Shown: in pieces, positions 17,652 to 27,916 of the stretch | How the letters are laid out: every line of letters starts with the position of its first letter | Position numbering within the stretch: the first letter of the stretch is position 1 | Source: Hohaiivirga sp031547465 | GTDB taxonomy: Bacteria; Pseudomonadota; Alphaproteobacteria; Rhizobiales; Beijerinckiaceae | Reading direction: 5' to 3' | NCBI GenBank assembly: GCA_031547465.1 | Contig: JAVBRX010000084.1 | Span: 1 to 40,744 of the forward strand | DNA length: 40,744 bases | Program-made: the position numbers and the translations under genes | Notes under the pieces: model-generated | Database searches by the model: none | Told to the model about the DNA's origin: nothing | Seen by the model: the letters and a program-made list of their open reading frames with translations, nothing else

Positions 17652-18023
17652 TCAGCCGACAGGCTCACGTCGAACCGGCGTGAGCGCCACCGATTCCCCG
17701 CAACCACAGGAGGATGTCTGATTTGGATTATGGAAGGTGAATTGCGAAGACATCTTGTCCGTCGCAAAATCCATTTCACAGCCGAGCATGAACATCACAG
17801 ACTTGCCGTCGATAATGACCTTCACACCCTTGTCCTCGACCACCTCGTCCAGCGGACCGATCTCCCTGGCGTAATCCATGGTGTAGGCCATTCCGGCGCA
17901 GCCGCTGCTCTTCACACCGACCCGCAGCCCGATCACATCCGACCCGGCCTTGGAAAGCAAAGCCTTTACCCGTTCAGCGGCGGTATCGGTCAACGTCATT
18001 GCATTCTTTTTCGTCACGGACAT
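17652..18023 (-). CDS. sufA: HesB/IscA/SufA-type Fe-S cluster assembly protein
   Basis: The 123-residue A-type carrier receives or passes Fe-S clusters during assembly. The three invariant cysteines are Cys42 in SGCAGMAY and Cys106 and Cys108 in CGCGES; an additional Cys82 is present. The start ATG at 18023 has GGGGAGA upstream. The C-terminal tail after the CGCG motif is about 12 residues longer than in E. coli SufA. It is the last recognisable gene of the suf operon, 89 bases downstream of sufT. Confidence 0.93.
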   Translation of the reverse strand: MSVTKKNAMTLTDTAAERVKALLSKAGSDVIGLRVGVKSSGCAGMAYTMDYAREIGPLDEVVEDKGVKVIIDGKSVMFMLGCEMDFATDKMSSQFTFHNPNQTSSCGCGESVALTPVRREPVG

Positions 18024-18112
18024 CCGTTTCTCCCCTCAACCGGGTTCAAGGCCCGGCGGCTGGATTCTCAGATACGAAATATAAGCCTTCCGAGCGAAAA
18101 AGAAAAATCCAT

Positions 18113-18493
18113 TCACCACATGTCGAGGGCAATACGCGCCATTTCTGACATACGACTCTGGTCCCATGGCGGATCGAACACCATGTTCACCGTCACCCCC
18201 AGCACACCCGGAACGGTAGCGACCGCCGTTTCCACCCAGCCCGGCATTTCACCCGCCACAGGGCAACCTGGCGCGGTCAGCGTCATGTCAATGGCGACGG
18301 AACGGTCGTCGTTGATTTCGATACGGTAGATCAGGCCAAGCTCATAGATATCGGACGGGATTTCCGGATCGAACACGGTTTTCAAAGCCGCAACGATATC
18401 GTCCGTCAGGCGGTCGATCTCCTCCGGCGGCAGGGTGCTGCTGCCCGAAATGGCGGGCGAATTCGGTTCTTCGGTCATCGCTTCATGGGTCAC
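18113..18493 (-). CDS. sufT: SufT/DUF59 (MIP18 family) Fe-S assembly factor
   Basis: The protein has 126 residues. DUF59 motifs are clear: DPEIPSDIYELGLIY at about residues 42-56, LTAPGCP with the conserved Cys at about 76, and VFDPPWD near the C-terminus. SufT assists maturation of Fe-S proteins, especially under high cluster demand, and is commonly encoded between sufS and sufA in Alphaproteobacteria, as here. The start is GTG at 18493, with GAGGAA about seven bases upstream; the next ATG at 18478 has no ribosome site. Ten bases separate it from the sufS stop. Confidence 0.92.
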   Translation of the reverse strand: MTHEAMTEEPNSPAISGSSTLPPEEIDRLTDDIVAALKTVFDPEIPSDIYELGLIYRIEINDDRSVAIDMTLTAPGCPVAGEMPGWVETAVATVPGVLGVTVNMVFDPPWDQSRMSEMARIALDMW

Positions 18494-18503
18494 GGGTTAT
18501 TCC

Positions 18504-19745
18504 TCAAGCAAACATGGTTTCAGCCTTCATCAAGGCTTCGGCCAGCCGGTCGATTTCGGCAAACGTATTGTATAATCCAAACGATGCCCGGCATGTAGCG
18601 GAAACGCCAAATCGCTCCAGAAGCGGCATGGCGCAATGCGTTCCCGCCCGCACCGCCACGCCCTGACGGTCGATCAGGGTCGCGACATCGTGCGGATGCG
18701 CACCTTTCATCTCAAAGGCGACAATGGCCCCCTTGCCTTTGGCACGTCCGAAAATGCGCAACGAATTCATTGCGCCCAGCCGCTCATGCGCATAGGCGCT
18801 CAAAGCTGCTTCATGCGCCTGGATGCGCTCACGCCCAAGCGCCATCATGTAGCGCAGTGCCGCCCCGAGACCAATCGCCTCGATGATCGCCGGCGTTCCC
18901 GCCTCAAAACGATGCGGCGGATCGCCATAGGTGATGCGATCCTGCGACACTTCGCGGATCATCTCACCACCACCCTGATATGGCGGCAGCTTTTCGAGCC
19001 ATTCCCGCTTGCCGTAAAGAATGCCGATCCCGGTCGGCCCGTAAACCTTATGCCCAGTCAGCACATAGAAATCGGCATCAAGGTCGCGCACATCGACCGG
19101 CATATGCACCGCGCCCTGAGCGCCATCAATCAGTACCGGCACGCCATGGGCATGGGCGATACGAACGATCTCCTTCGCCGGCGTCACCGTGCCGAGGACA
19201 TTCGACATCTGCGTCATAGCAACAAATTTCGTGCGCTTTGAAAACAGCTTCTCGTACTCATCAAGCAGGAAATTGCCCTCATCGTCTACGGGAGCCCACT
19301 TGATGACCGCACCTTTCCGCTCGCGCAGGAAATGCCACGGCACGATATTGGAATGATGCTCCATGATCGATAGGATGATCTCGTCGCCCTCGCCGATATT
19401 CATGCGCCCAAAGGCTTCGGCGACGAGATTATAGGCTTCCGTCGCCGATTTGGTGAAGACAATTTCATCAATTGAGCCAGCGTTCAGGAACACACGCACG
19501 CTTTCACGCGCCTCCTCGAACGCCTCTGTCGCCGCATTGGCCATATAATGCAGGCCGCGATGCACATTGGCATAGCCGGTTTCCATGGTTTTCACCATGG
19601 CGTCGATCACCGCTTTCGGCTTCTGGGCCGAGGCGGCATTATCGAGATAAACCAGCGGCTTGCCATAAACTGTTGCCGACAGAATCGGGAAATCGGCGCG
19701 GATCGCTTCCACGTCATAGACCCCATATGCCGGAATATCCCTCAT
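18504..19745 (-). CDS. sufS: Cysteine desulfurase SufS (group II)
   Basis: The 413-residue PLP enzyme releases sulfur from cysteine to the SufBCD scaffold. The PLP lysine is in LTGHKVYGP (Lys233), and the catalytic cysteine is in RAGTHCAMPLL (Cys371), the short-loop group II form. The ATG at 19745 is preferred because AAGGTGAGG lies upstream; a GTG at 19772 would add nine residues. No sufE or sufU partner gene is in the operon, so sulfur transfer may rely on an unlinked SufE. It is separated from sufD by a 203-base gap filled with palindromic repeats, while all its downstream junctions are short. Confidence 0.95.
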   Translation of the reverse strand: MRDIPAYGVYDVEAIRADFPILSATVYGKPLVYLDNAASAQKPKAVIDAMVKTMETGYANVHRGLHYMANAATEAFEEARESVRVFLNAGSIDEIVFTKSATEAYNLVAEAFGRMNIGEGDEIILSIMEHHSNIVPWHFLRERKGAVIKWAPVDDEGNFLLDEYEKLFSKRTKFVAMTQMSNVLGTVTPAKEIVRIAHAHGVPVLIDGAQGAVHMPVDVRDLDADFYVLTGHKVYGPTGIGILYGKREWLEKLPPYQGGGEMIREVSQDRITYGDPPHRFEAGTPAIIEAIGLGAALRYMMALGRERIQAHEAALSAYAHERLGAMNSLRIFGRAKGKGAIVAFEMKGAHPHDVATLIDRQGVAVRAGTHCAMPLLERFGVSATCRASFGLYNTFAEIDRLAEALMKAETMFA

Positions 19746-19811
19746 CTCGTCCTCACCTTGGGGCCAGCTCACGCCCGGATTTGCCGTTTATCAATATCGC
19801 GCTCCTGCTCC

Positions 19812-19851
19812 TAGAGCGTTTTGCGTTCACACGGAATCGCAAAACGCTCTA
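19812..19851. repeat. Palindromic intergenic repeat, copy 1
   Basis: A perfect 14-base inverted repeat: TAGAGCGTTTTGCG at 19812-19825 pairs with CGCAAAACGCTCTA at 19838-19851 across a 12-base loop. It resembles the short palindromic elements scattered between genes in Rhizobiales. A shorter relative is at 35270-35304. Confidence 0.85.
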
Positions 19852-19864
19852 AGTACTTTGATTT

Positions 19865-19943
19865 AGCAATGTTCTTCGCGTTTAACCGGTATCCACTTAA
19901 ACGCACATTGCTCTAGAGCATTTTGTGCTGAAGTGAATCCGGT
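19865..19943. repeat. Palindromic intergenic repeats, copies 2 and 3
   Basis: Copy 2 is a nested hairpin: AGCAATG (19865-19871) with CATTGCT (19906-19912), and inside it GCGTTTA (19878-19884) with TAAACGC (19898-19904) around the loop ACCGGTATCCACT. Copy 3 starts at the GCTCTAGAGC palindrome (19910-19919) and continues as a degenerate half-element to about 19943, ending at a small stem that overlaps the sufD stop codon. Confidence 0.75.
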
Positions 19944-19948
19944 CGGTA

Positions 19949-21265
19949 TTACCGGCGAAGCGACAGCCAACCGGCGATCATCTCGAACAGCGCATCCCGC
20001 ACATCCTCGTGCTCGACCGCCTCCACGGCTTCGCCCAGGAACGCCTGAACGATCAACGCCTCAGCATCCTTACGCGGCAGTCCGCGCGCCATCAGATAGA
20101 ACAACAGTTCCTCATCCAGTTGGCCGCAGGTCGCGCCATGGGCGCACAGCACGTCGTCGGCGAAGATCTCCAGTTCCGGCTTGTTGTTCATCGCCGCGCC
20201 CTCAGAAAGAAGCAGGCTCGCCGACATCATCTGCCCGTCAGTTTTCTGCGCATGCGGTTCGACGATGATCTTGCCCTGAAACACGCCGGTGGCGTCGTCA
20301 TCGACCACCGTCTTGAATAGTTCCCGGCTAATGCCGTGCGGCTGTGCGTGGTCCACCTGCAAGGTGGTATCGGCATGCTGGCTGCCCCGCAGCATGGTCG
20401 CACCGTTGAAGCGGGCATTCGAATGGTCGCCGTCATAGGCGCAGAAGATCTGGTGGCGGCTTGTCTTCGCCCCGGTCACGACATTGACGCTCGTGAACGA
20501 GACATGCGACGCCATCCGTACCCCAAGCGTCGACAACGCCAGCGTCGCATCGGTTTCAGCGTTCAGCCGCACATGCGATACCGTCGCCTTGTTCCCGGCA
20601 ACGATCTCGACCGTATCGTTCGTCTGGTGTGCGGCGGAGCCGATACCCTCATGGGTCTCGATCAGGGTCAAAGATGCCCCTTCTTCGACGATCACAAGGC
20701 AACGTGTCGCGGTTGCAACCGCTTCGCCACCGGTAACAAACTTCAGATGCACGGGCTTGCCCGGATTCGCTCCAGCTTTGACACGGATCACCGCGCCATC
20801 GCTCATGAAAGCGGAATTGAGCGCATAGACCGGATTACCGGAAAGCCCCTTGACGCGCCCCATCTCCTGCAACGCCGTCACACCGTCACGCAGGGCATCG
20901 GATAAAGGCATCACCTCAATAACACCGGGTAATGTATTGAAATTACTGAATTCTCTCATAAAGAACCCATTGACGAATGTCAGCCGCTCCGCATTGATCT
21001 GCGCCAGGGCCTGAGCCGCACCATTCATCTCCTTCGCCACCGCCAGCGGTAACGGCCTAGCGAACGGCGCGACCTCGCGCAGCGTCGCCCGCAGATCCGT
21101 GTACTTGAATTCCTCCACCCGGCGGTGCGGCAACCCCTTGTCCCAGAACGCCCGGAACGCCTCGGCACGGGCGGGCGCAGCTCCCGGAAGGGTCGACTTC
21201 AATTCATCAAAGGCGCGGCTAAGGCTTTCCTCGGCAGGCGTCTTTATCATTGTGACATCAGCCAT
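19949..21265 (-). CDS. sufD: Fe-S cluster assembly protein SufD
   Basis: SufD is a scaffold-complex subunit that pairs with SufB and SufC for Fe-S cluster building and iron acquisition. The 438-residue sequence has the FeS-assembly SufBD core: ANPGKPVHLKFV, the repeated beta-helix region (ARFNGATMLRGSQHADTTLQ), FQGKIIVEPHAQKTDGQM, and the C-terminal CAHGATCGQLDEELLFYLMA with the conserved Cys-His. The ATG at 21265 has GGTGAGGTGAGG upstream. Its start lies eight bases after the sufC stop, so the two are translated together. Confidence 0.94.
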   Translation of the reverse strand: MADVTMIKTPAEESLSRAFDELKSTLPGAAPARAEAFRAFWDKGLPHRRVEEFKYTDLRATLREVAPFARPLPLAVAKEMNGAAQALAQINAERLTFVNGFFMREFSNFNTLPGVIEVMPLSDALRDGVTALQEMGRVKGLSGNPVYALNSAFMSDGAVIRVKAGANPGKPVHLKFVTGGEAVATATRCLVIVEEGASLTLIETHEGIGSAAHQTNDTVEIVAGNKATVSHVRLNAETDATLALSTLGVRMASHVSFTSVNVVTGAKTSRHQIFCAYDGDHSNARFNGATMLRGSQHADTTLQVDHAQPHGISRELFKTVVDDDATGVFQGKIIVEPHAQKTDGQMMSASLLLSEGAAMNNKPELEIFADDVLCAHGATCGQLDEELLFYLMARGLPRKDAEALIVQAFLGEAVEAVEHEDVRDALFEMIAGWLSLRR

Positions 21266-21273
21266 GCCTCACC

Positions 21274-22026
21274 TCACCCGTTCGCAACCGACTGATATTC
21301 GGCGTAGCCGCTCTCTTCCAGTTCGAACGCCAGTTCTTTGCCGCCAGACCGCACGATCCGCCCCTGCGACATAACATGCACCGTATCCGGCACGATGTAG
21401 TTCAAGAGCCGCTGGTAATGGGTGATGACCAGAAACGAACGCTCGGGCGAGCGCGCTGCGTTGACGCCTTCGGCGACGATGCGCAGGGCGTCGATGTCGA
21501 GGCCGGAATCTGTCTCGTCCAGAATACAGAAGCTCGGCTCCAGAAGCGTCATTTGCAGGATTTCCATGCGCTTCTTCTCGCCACCGGAGAACCCGACATT
21601 GAGCGGACGCCGCAGCATTTCCTTCGGCACGCCAAGTTTCTCGGAAGCGGCGTTGACGGCGCGCATGAAATCCGGAGTCGAAAGCTCATCCTGCCCACGC
21701 GCCTTACGCTGCGCGTTCATCGCCGCTTTCAGGAACGTCATGGTGGCGACGCCAGGGATTTCCAGCGGATACTGAAAAGCAAGGAACACGCCCGCAGCGG
21801 CACGCTCGTCCGGCTCCATCTCCAGGATATTGACGCCGTTCAGCAGGACTTCACCATCGAGAACCTCATAATCCTCCTTGCCGGCGATCACGTAGGACAG
21901 GGTCGATTTCCCAGAACCGTTCGGCCCCATGATGGCGGCGACTTCGCCCTTGGCGATCTTGAGGTTCAGGCCGTTGAGGATGCGGTTATCCTCAATCTGC
22001 ACGACGAGATTTCTGATTTCAAGCAT
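21274..22026 (-). CDS. sufC: Fe-S cluster assembly ATPase SufC
   Basis: This soluble ABC-type ATPase of 250 residues drives the SufBCD scaffold. Walker A GPNGSGKST is at 34-42, the signature FSGGEKKR at 146-153, and Walker B with the SufC-specific ILDETDSGLDID at 168-179. The ATG at 22026 follows AAGAGA. It is 81 bases downstream of sufB and eight bases upstream of sufD. Confidence 0.96.
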   Translation of the reverse strand: MLEIRNLVVQIEDNRILNGLNLKIAKGEVAAIMGPNGSGKSTLSYVIAGKEDYEVLDGEVLLNGVNILEMEPDERAAAGVFLAFQYPLEIPGVATMTFLKAAMNAQRKARGQDELSTPDFMRAVNAASEKLGVPKEMLRRPLNVGFSGGEKKRMEILQMTLLEPSFCILDETDSGLDIDALRIVAEGVNAARSPERSFLVITHYQRLLNYIVPDTVHVMSQGRIVRSGGKELAFELEESGYAEYQSVANG

Positions 22027-22107
22027 ATCGGTCTCTTAAAAACTATCGGTTTCAAGACCCGGAGCGCTCCTGCGCGTCACGGGCGGTTCAGGTTCAGATG
22101 TAACTCG

Positions 22108-23580
<1,473 letters not shown>

Positions 23581-23682
23581 TCGTACTCTCCCGCTTCAGC
23601 ACGGTTTCAAGGACCGCCCGATTGTTGGTGATGACGGCTCGGCATCCGAAGCTATCAGCTCTCGGAAACACAAGCCTTCATC

Positions 23683-24831
23683 CTAATGTAGGGTAGCGGA
23701 CGCCGTTTCACACGCCTTGGCAAAAGCCGCGACATCCTCCGGCGACGTATTCCACCCCAAACTAATCCGGATCGCCGCCCCGGCCAGGTTGTCGGCGACG
23801 CCCATGGCCGTGAGAACATGTGACCGTTTGATTTTTCCTGACGAACAGGCTGAACCGGACGAAACCGCCAACCCCGCCAGATCAAAGGCGATCAATGTCG
23901 TTTCCGCCCGCCAGCCCGGCACGGCAAAGGTGAAGGTATTCGGCAAACGCATTGCAGCGTTTCCAAAAATCACAACACCCGGCGCAATACGCCTGACGGC
24001 AGCTTCACATGCATCCCGTAAGTTCTGCATTCGCGCCATCTCTTCGACAAAGCTATCTTGAACCGTCTCGACGGCAGCTCCGAAACCGGCGATAGCCGCG
24101 ACATTCTCCGTCCCGGCGCGAAACCCGCGTTCCTGCCCGCCGCCCTTGAGCAACCGCTCGCCGATGTCGATCGCCGACGATGCAAGCACAACGGCACCTA
24201 CCCCTTTCGGACCGCCGAACTTATGCGCAGAAAGCGTCACGATATCCGGCCCCGGACCATCTACATGGACCGGCACCTTTCCAAATGCCTGCACGGCATC
24301 GGCATGAAACAACCCGCCCCTGGAATGCACCAGCCGGGCAATCTCCTCCACCGGCTGCACGATGCCGGTTTCATTATTCGCCCATTGCACCGACACAAGC
24401 GCCGGACCGGATTCCCCGGAAAGCCGCCGTTCGAGCCATGCGAGATCCACAGTGCCGCTTTCCAGTAACGGTATGCGCTCAACCGATTCCTTCGCGAACC
24501 GATGTCCGTCGAGGATCGACAGGTGTTCCGCCGCTCCTGCCAACAGAACAATCGGGCATGGCATCGTTCCTTTACGCAGCGACGGGGTCAGCACGAGATT
24601 GTTTGCTTCCGTGCCGCCACTGGTAAAAATCACGTTCTTGGCCGCACCGCCGATGAATGAGGCAACGCTTTCCCGCGCCTTCTCCACCAGAGACCGCGCC
24701 GCTCGCCCTTCCGCATGAACAGAGGAGGCATTTCCCGTCAGATCCATAGCGTCGAGCATTGCCGCCTTCGCCTGCGGGCGTAACGGCGATGTCGCGTTAT
24801 GATCGAGATATGCGCGCCTCGCAGCAGCCAT
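23683..24831 (-). CDS. iscS: Cysteine desulfurase, IscS/NifS type (group I)
   Basis: The 382-residue PLP enzyme is the first gene of the suf operon. The PLP lysine lies in SAHKFGGPKG (Lys204), the His of the cofactor pocket in AEHLS (His103), and the catalytic cysteine on the long mobile loop SSGSACSSG (Cys329), which marks group I as opposed to the group II SufS downstream. The ATG at 24831 is preferred, with GGGGAGA about nine bases upstream; a TTG at 24906 would add 25 residues without conservation. Having both desulfurase classes in one suf operon is typical of Rhizobiales, where this gene is sometimes called sufS2. The division of labour between the two is not known from sequence. Confidence 0.92.
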   Translation of the reverse strand: MAAARRAYLDHNATSPLRPQAKAAMLDAMDLTGNASSVHAEGRAARSLVEKARESVASFIGGAAKNVIFTSGGTEANNLVLTPSLRKGTMPCPIVLLAGAAEHLSILDGHRFAKESVERIPLLESGTVDLAWLERRLSGESGPALVSVQWANNETGIVQPVEEIARLVHSRGGLFHADAVQAFGKVPVHVDGPGPDIVTLSAHKFGGPKGVGAVVLASSAIDIGERLLKGGGQERGFRAGTENVAAIAGFGAAVETVQDSFVEEMARMQNLRDACEAAVRRIAPGVVIFGNAAMRLPNTFTFAVPGWRAETTLIAFDLAGLAVSSGSACSSGKIKRSHVLTAMGVADNLAGAAIRISLGWNTSPEDVAAFAKACETASATLH

Positions 24832-24999
24832 GGAATCTGTCTCCCCGACGCCGTTGCGCTGGCTGTCACACCCTGCGGAGCGCCCTACGTCATGAAGTTC
24901 TTGCAATCGCCCCCTGTTACCGTGCTAAAGCACATTGGCCGCTCGATGCTGGATGACGCCTTGCAAGCTTAGACTGTTTAGGCCGCCACTCCAGCCTAC

Positions 25000-25016
25000 T
25001 TTAGAATAATTCTAAA
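25000..25016. promoter_or_regulatory. Putative Irr (ICE) box upstream of the iscS-suf operon
   Basis: TTTAGAA-TAA-TTCTAAA is a perfect dyad of 7+3+7 bases. It agrees with the iron control element consensus recognised by Irr in Rhizobiales as I recall it (TTTAGAA-N3-TTCTAAA). It lies about 170 bases before iscS (minus) and 110 bases before the hydrolase gene (plus). Irr controls iron- and haem-related genes, so this fits control of Fe-S assembly. A further half-site ATTCTA follows at 25022-25027. Confidence 0.7.
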
Positions 25017-25125
25017 TATATATTCTAGGGTCGGTGTAATGAATTTCGTGGTGCCATGTCAAGCGCATCCATGCATTAAAACCGGTTTGGCTCGAAATCC
25101 GAGCAAGAATAACGAGGTTGTATTC

Positions 25126-25800
25126 ATGCCTGAGGTAATCTTCAACGGCCCTGCCGGGCGTCTGGAAGGACGATATCAGCCGGCAAAACGTAAAGGGGCG
25201 CCGATTGCCATTCTGCTGCATCCGCACCCACAATTCGGCGGAACGATGAACAATCAGATTGTCTATAATCTGTATTATAACTTCGTGAACCGAGGCTTCT
25301 CCGTCCTGCGCTTCAATTTTCGCGGTGTAGGACGCAGCCAGGGCAACTTTGACCATGGCCAGGGCGAATTATCAGACGCAGCCGCCGCCCTCGACTGGGC
25401 ACAGGCCATCAACCCGGAGGCGCGCGCCTGCTGGATTACCGGCGTATCGTTCGGAGCCTGGATCGGCATGCAGTTGTTGATGCGCCGCCCGGAAATCGAG
25501 GGTTTCATCTCGATTGCCGCCATGGCCAATCGCTACGATTTCTCGTTTCTCGCTCCCTGCCCGTCCTCCGGCCTGTTCGTGCATGGCTCGGAAGATCGCG
25601 TCGCCCCCCTGAAAGATGTGATCGGCGTGATCGAGAAGGTCAAGACGCAGAAAGGGGTGATGATCGAACATGCAGTCGTGGACGGCGCCAACCATTTCTT
25701 CGACGGCTGTGTCGACAAGCTGGTAAGTACGGTCGATGGTTATCTCGACAAACGCCTCGGCAAAGGCGGCGATGGAACACCGTCGAATCCTTCGCTCTGA
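25126..25800 (+). CDS. Alpha/beta hydrolase (dienelactone hydrolase-like)
   Basis: The protein is 224 residues. Features are the oxyanion region LLHPHPQFGGTMNN, RFNFRGVGRSQG, the nucleophile elbow GVSFGAWIG (Ser as nucleophile), a likely acidic residue in HGSEDRVAP, and the catalytic His in GANHFFDG. The ATG at 25126 gives the N-terminus MPEVIFNGPAGRLEGRYQP, which I recognise as the conserved start in Rhizobiales homologues; an upstream ATG at 25039 would add 29 unrelated residues. The substrate is unknown. It is divergent from the suf operon and 41 bases before tyrS, with which it probably forms a unit. Confidence 0.88.
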   Translation: MPEVIFNGPAGRLEGRYQPAKRKGAPIAILLHPHPQFGGTMNNQIVYNLYYNFVNRGFSVLRFNFRGVGRSQGNFDHGQGELSDAAAALDWAQAINPEARACWITGVSFGAWIGMQLLMRRPEIEGFISIAAMANRYDFSFLAPCPSSGLFVHGSEDRVAPLKDVIGVIEKVKTQKGVMIEHAVVDGANHFFDGCVDKLVSTVDGYLDKRLGKGGDGTPSNPSL

Positions 25801-25841
25801 CTCCGTATGGAACCTCAAGACGTTTGCAGAAAGAACCCGAT

Positions 25842-27107
25842 ATGACGACGCATAAATCGGAATTCCTCAATATCCTCACCGAGCGCGGCTTCATTCACCA
25901 ATGCTCGGATTTCGAAGGGGTCGACGCCTTGGCCTGCGAAGGCGAGCTGACGACCTATGTCGGGTATGACTGCACGGCCCCGTCGCTGCATATCGGCCAC
26001 CTGTTGTCGATCATGATGCTGCACTGGCTGCAGGCCACCGGTGCCGGGCGGCCCATCGCCCTGATGGGCGGCGGCACCACGCGGATCGGCGATCCGTCAG
26101 GCCGCGACGAAAGCCGCAAGATGCTGTCAGTCGAAGATATCGAGACCAACAAAAACAGTATCAAACAGACGTTCTCCCGCCTTATCGATTTTGGGCAAGG
26201 GCCGAAAAGCGCGGCGATGGCGGATAACGCCGAATGGCTCACCAAACTCAATTACATCGAGATGCTGCGCGACATCGGTCGGCATTTTTCCGTCAACAGG
26301 ATGCTCACCTTCGACAGCGTACGCCTGCGGCTGGAGCGCGAAAACGAACTGTCGTTTCTCGAATTCAACTACATGATCCTCCAGGCTTACGATTTCGTCG
26401 AGTTGAACCGCCGTTACGGTTGCCGAATGCAGATGGGCGGCTCCGATCAATGGGGCAACATCGTCAACGGCATCGATCTCGGACGCAGGTTGGGAGCGCC
26501 GCAGCTTTACGCCCTCACCTGCCCGCTCATGACCACCGCCTCCGGCGCGAAGATGGGCAAGACGGCGGCTGGCGCGGTCTGGCTCAACGGCGATATGCTC
26601 AAGCCCTACGATTACTGGCAATACTGGCGTAACACCGAGGATCGCGACGTTACGCGCTTCCTCAAGCTCTTCACCCTGCTGTCGATGTCGGAAATCAAGC
26701 GAATCGCCGCCCTGCAAGGAGCGGAAATCAACGAGGCGAAGAAGATACTCGCCACCGAAGCGACCGCCCTGATGCACGGGCGCGATGCCGCCGAACAGGC
26801 AGCGGAAACGGCGCGCGTAACCTTCGAGGAAGGGGCGCTGGCGGAAACTCTACCAACGGTCGAGATCGCCCGCTCGCTCCTTGAAAACGGCCTTGGTATC
26901 CTCACCGCGTTCGGGCCGGATTACGCCAATCTCGTCAGTTCGATGGGCGAAGCCCGCCGCCAGATCAAAGGCGGCGGTTTGCGTCTCAACGATGAGCCGG
27001 TTAGTGACGAACGGGCGATGCTACGCTTGAGCGACCTGACACCCGAAGGCGTCATCAAGCTGTCATTCGGACGCAAAAAACATGTACTGCTGCGCCCGAC
27101 AGCTTGA
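25842..27107 (+). CDS. tyrS: Tyrosyl-tRNA synthetase
   Basis: This class I synthetase has 421 residues. The HIGH motif is seen as LHIGHLL at about residues 49-55, and the KMSKS loop is represented by KMGKT at 237-241. The C-terminal 60 residues contain the S4-like RNA-binding domain (EARRQIKGGGLRLNDEPV). The ATG at 25842 has a purine-rich AGAAAGAA stretch upstream; a TTG at 25824 would add six residues. It ends in a strong hairpin terminator. Confidence 0.95.
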   Translation: MTTHKSEFLNILTERGFIHQCSDFEGVDALACEGELTTYVGYDCTAPSLHIGHLLSIMMLHWLQATGAGRPIALMGGGTTRIGDPSGRDESRKMLSVEDIETNKNSIKQTFSRLIDFGQGPKSAAMADNAEWLTKLNYIEMLRDIGRHFSVNRMLTFDSVRLRLERENELSFLEFNYMILQAYDFVELNRRYGCRMQMGGSDQWGNIVNGIDLGRRLGAPQLYALTCPLMTTASGAKMGKTAAGAVWLNGDMLKPYDYWQYWRNTEDRDVTRFLKLFTLLSMSEIKRIAALQGAEINEAKKILATEATALMHGRDAAEQAAETARVTFEEGALAETLPTVEIARSLLENGLGILTAFGPDYANLVSSMGEARRQIKGGGLRLNDEPVSDERAMLRLSDLTPEGVIKLSFGRKKHVLLRPTA

Positions 27108-27138
27108 TCGAGTTTCCAGGCGGAGCAAAAAATGCAAC

Positions 27139-27170
27139 AGGCGGAAAGATCGCTCTTTCCGCCTTATTTC
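27139..27170 (+). terminator. Rho-independent terminator after tyrS
   Basis: AGGCGGAAAG (27139-27148) pairs perfectly with CTTTCCGCCT (27155-27164) around a 6-base loop, followed by the T-rich TATTTCTTT. It sits between the convergent tyrS and dorD genes; A-rich sequence on the left makes weak action on the minus strand possible. Confidence 0.85.
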
Positions 27171-27172
27171 TT

Positions 27173-27898
27173 TCAGTAAACCTCTTCCACGTCTTCTTCC
27201 CTGACGCGATAGCTGATGCTCAGCCGGGTTTTCTCGTCTTCGAGGAACGCCAGCAATATTTCCGCAGCGCCCGCATAAAGCCCGGTCCGGTCGAACAGGA
27301 TGCAATCCTTGGCAAAATCCTGCACCCAACCGCTCAGGTGATTGTCGAGGAAGTCTGCCTGCGCGGCGATCAGTTCGGCGGCGGCGAGGCTGCCCATATC
27401 GTGTCCGGCCATAAGCTCCGAGAAATGCGCCATCAGTTGCAGATGCACGGAAATATGATCCGCCGGTTCCGAGAAACCGACGAGGGTCAGGCCATAACGC
27501 GAAAGGATCTCCTGCATCCGCACCGTCGCTTCGCCGAACAGCCGCCCGGTTTCCTCCGTATAGTGGGATTCATAAGGCGGCGCCGCATGGGACGGATCGA
27601 CCCCATGAAACAGGGTTGAAAAACTTCCGGCAAAACGGACAACCTCGTCTTCGATCTTCCGTTTGGAGCGAAGCGCAGAAATGACTTTCTTCGCTCCGAC
27701 CCTGAACGGCTTGTATGCGGCCAGCGTATTGAGAAACTCCTGCCCCTGTTCCGAGCGATGCCAGTTCAAGGTTCCCTCATCGCATTCCCGCTGGAACAGG
27801 CGTCCGAGCCAGCGATACAGCATCACCCTTTCGAGCGCGGCACGTCCGAACCCCCGTTCGAGCGTATCCTCGGTGTCCTGGTGGGCCATTGTCGTCAT
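27173..27898 (-). CDS. dorD: TorD/DorD-family molybdoenzyme chaperone
   Basis: A cytoplasmic chaperone of 241 residues that binds the apo-reductase and its Tat signal before cofactor insertion and export. The TorD/DmsD/NarJ fold is indicated by VMLYRWLGRLFQ near the N-terminus, the central PPYESHYTEETGRLFGE, and SEPADHISVHLQLMAHF with the family EPxDH-type motif. The start ATG at 27898 has no strong ribosome site; an ATG three codons later is an alternative. It lies 18 bases after dorC on the same strand, but its client dorA is about 5 kb away in the opposite orientation. Confidence 0.88.
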   Translation of the reverse strand: MTTMAHQDTEDTLERGFGRAALERVMLYRWLGRLFQRECDEGTLNWHRSEQGQEFLNTLAAYKPFRVGAKKVISALRSKRKIEDEVVRFAGSFSTLFHGVDPSHAAPPYESHYTEETGRLFGEATVRMQEILSRYGLTLVGFSEPADHISVHLQLMAHFSELMAGHDMGSLAAAELIAAQADFLDNHLSGWVQDFAKDCILFDRTGLYAGAAEILLAFLEDEKTRLSISYRVREEDVEEVY

Positions 27899-27916
27899 AT
27901 CGTCCGCAAGAAAGCG

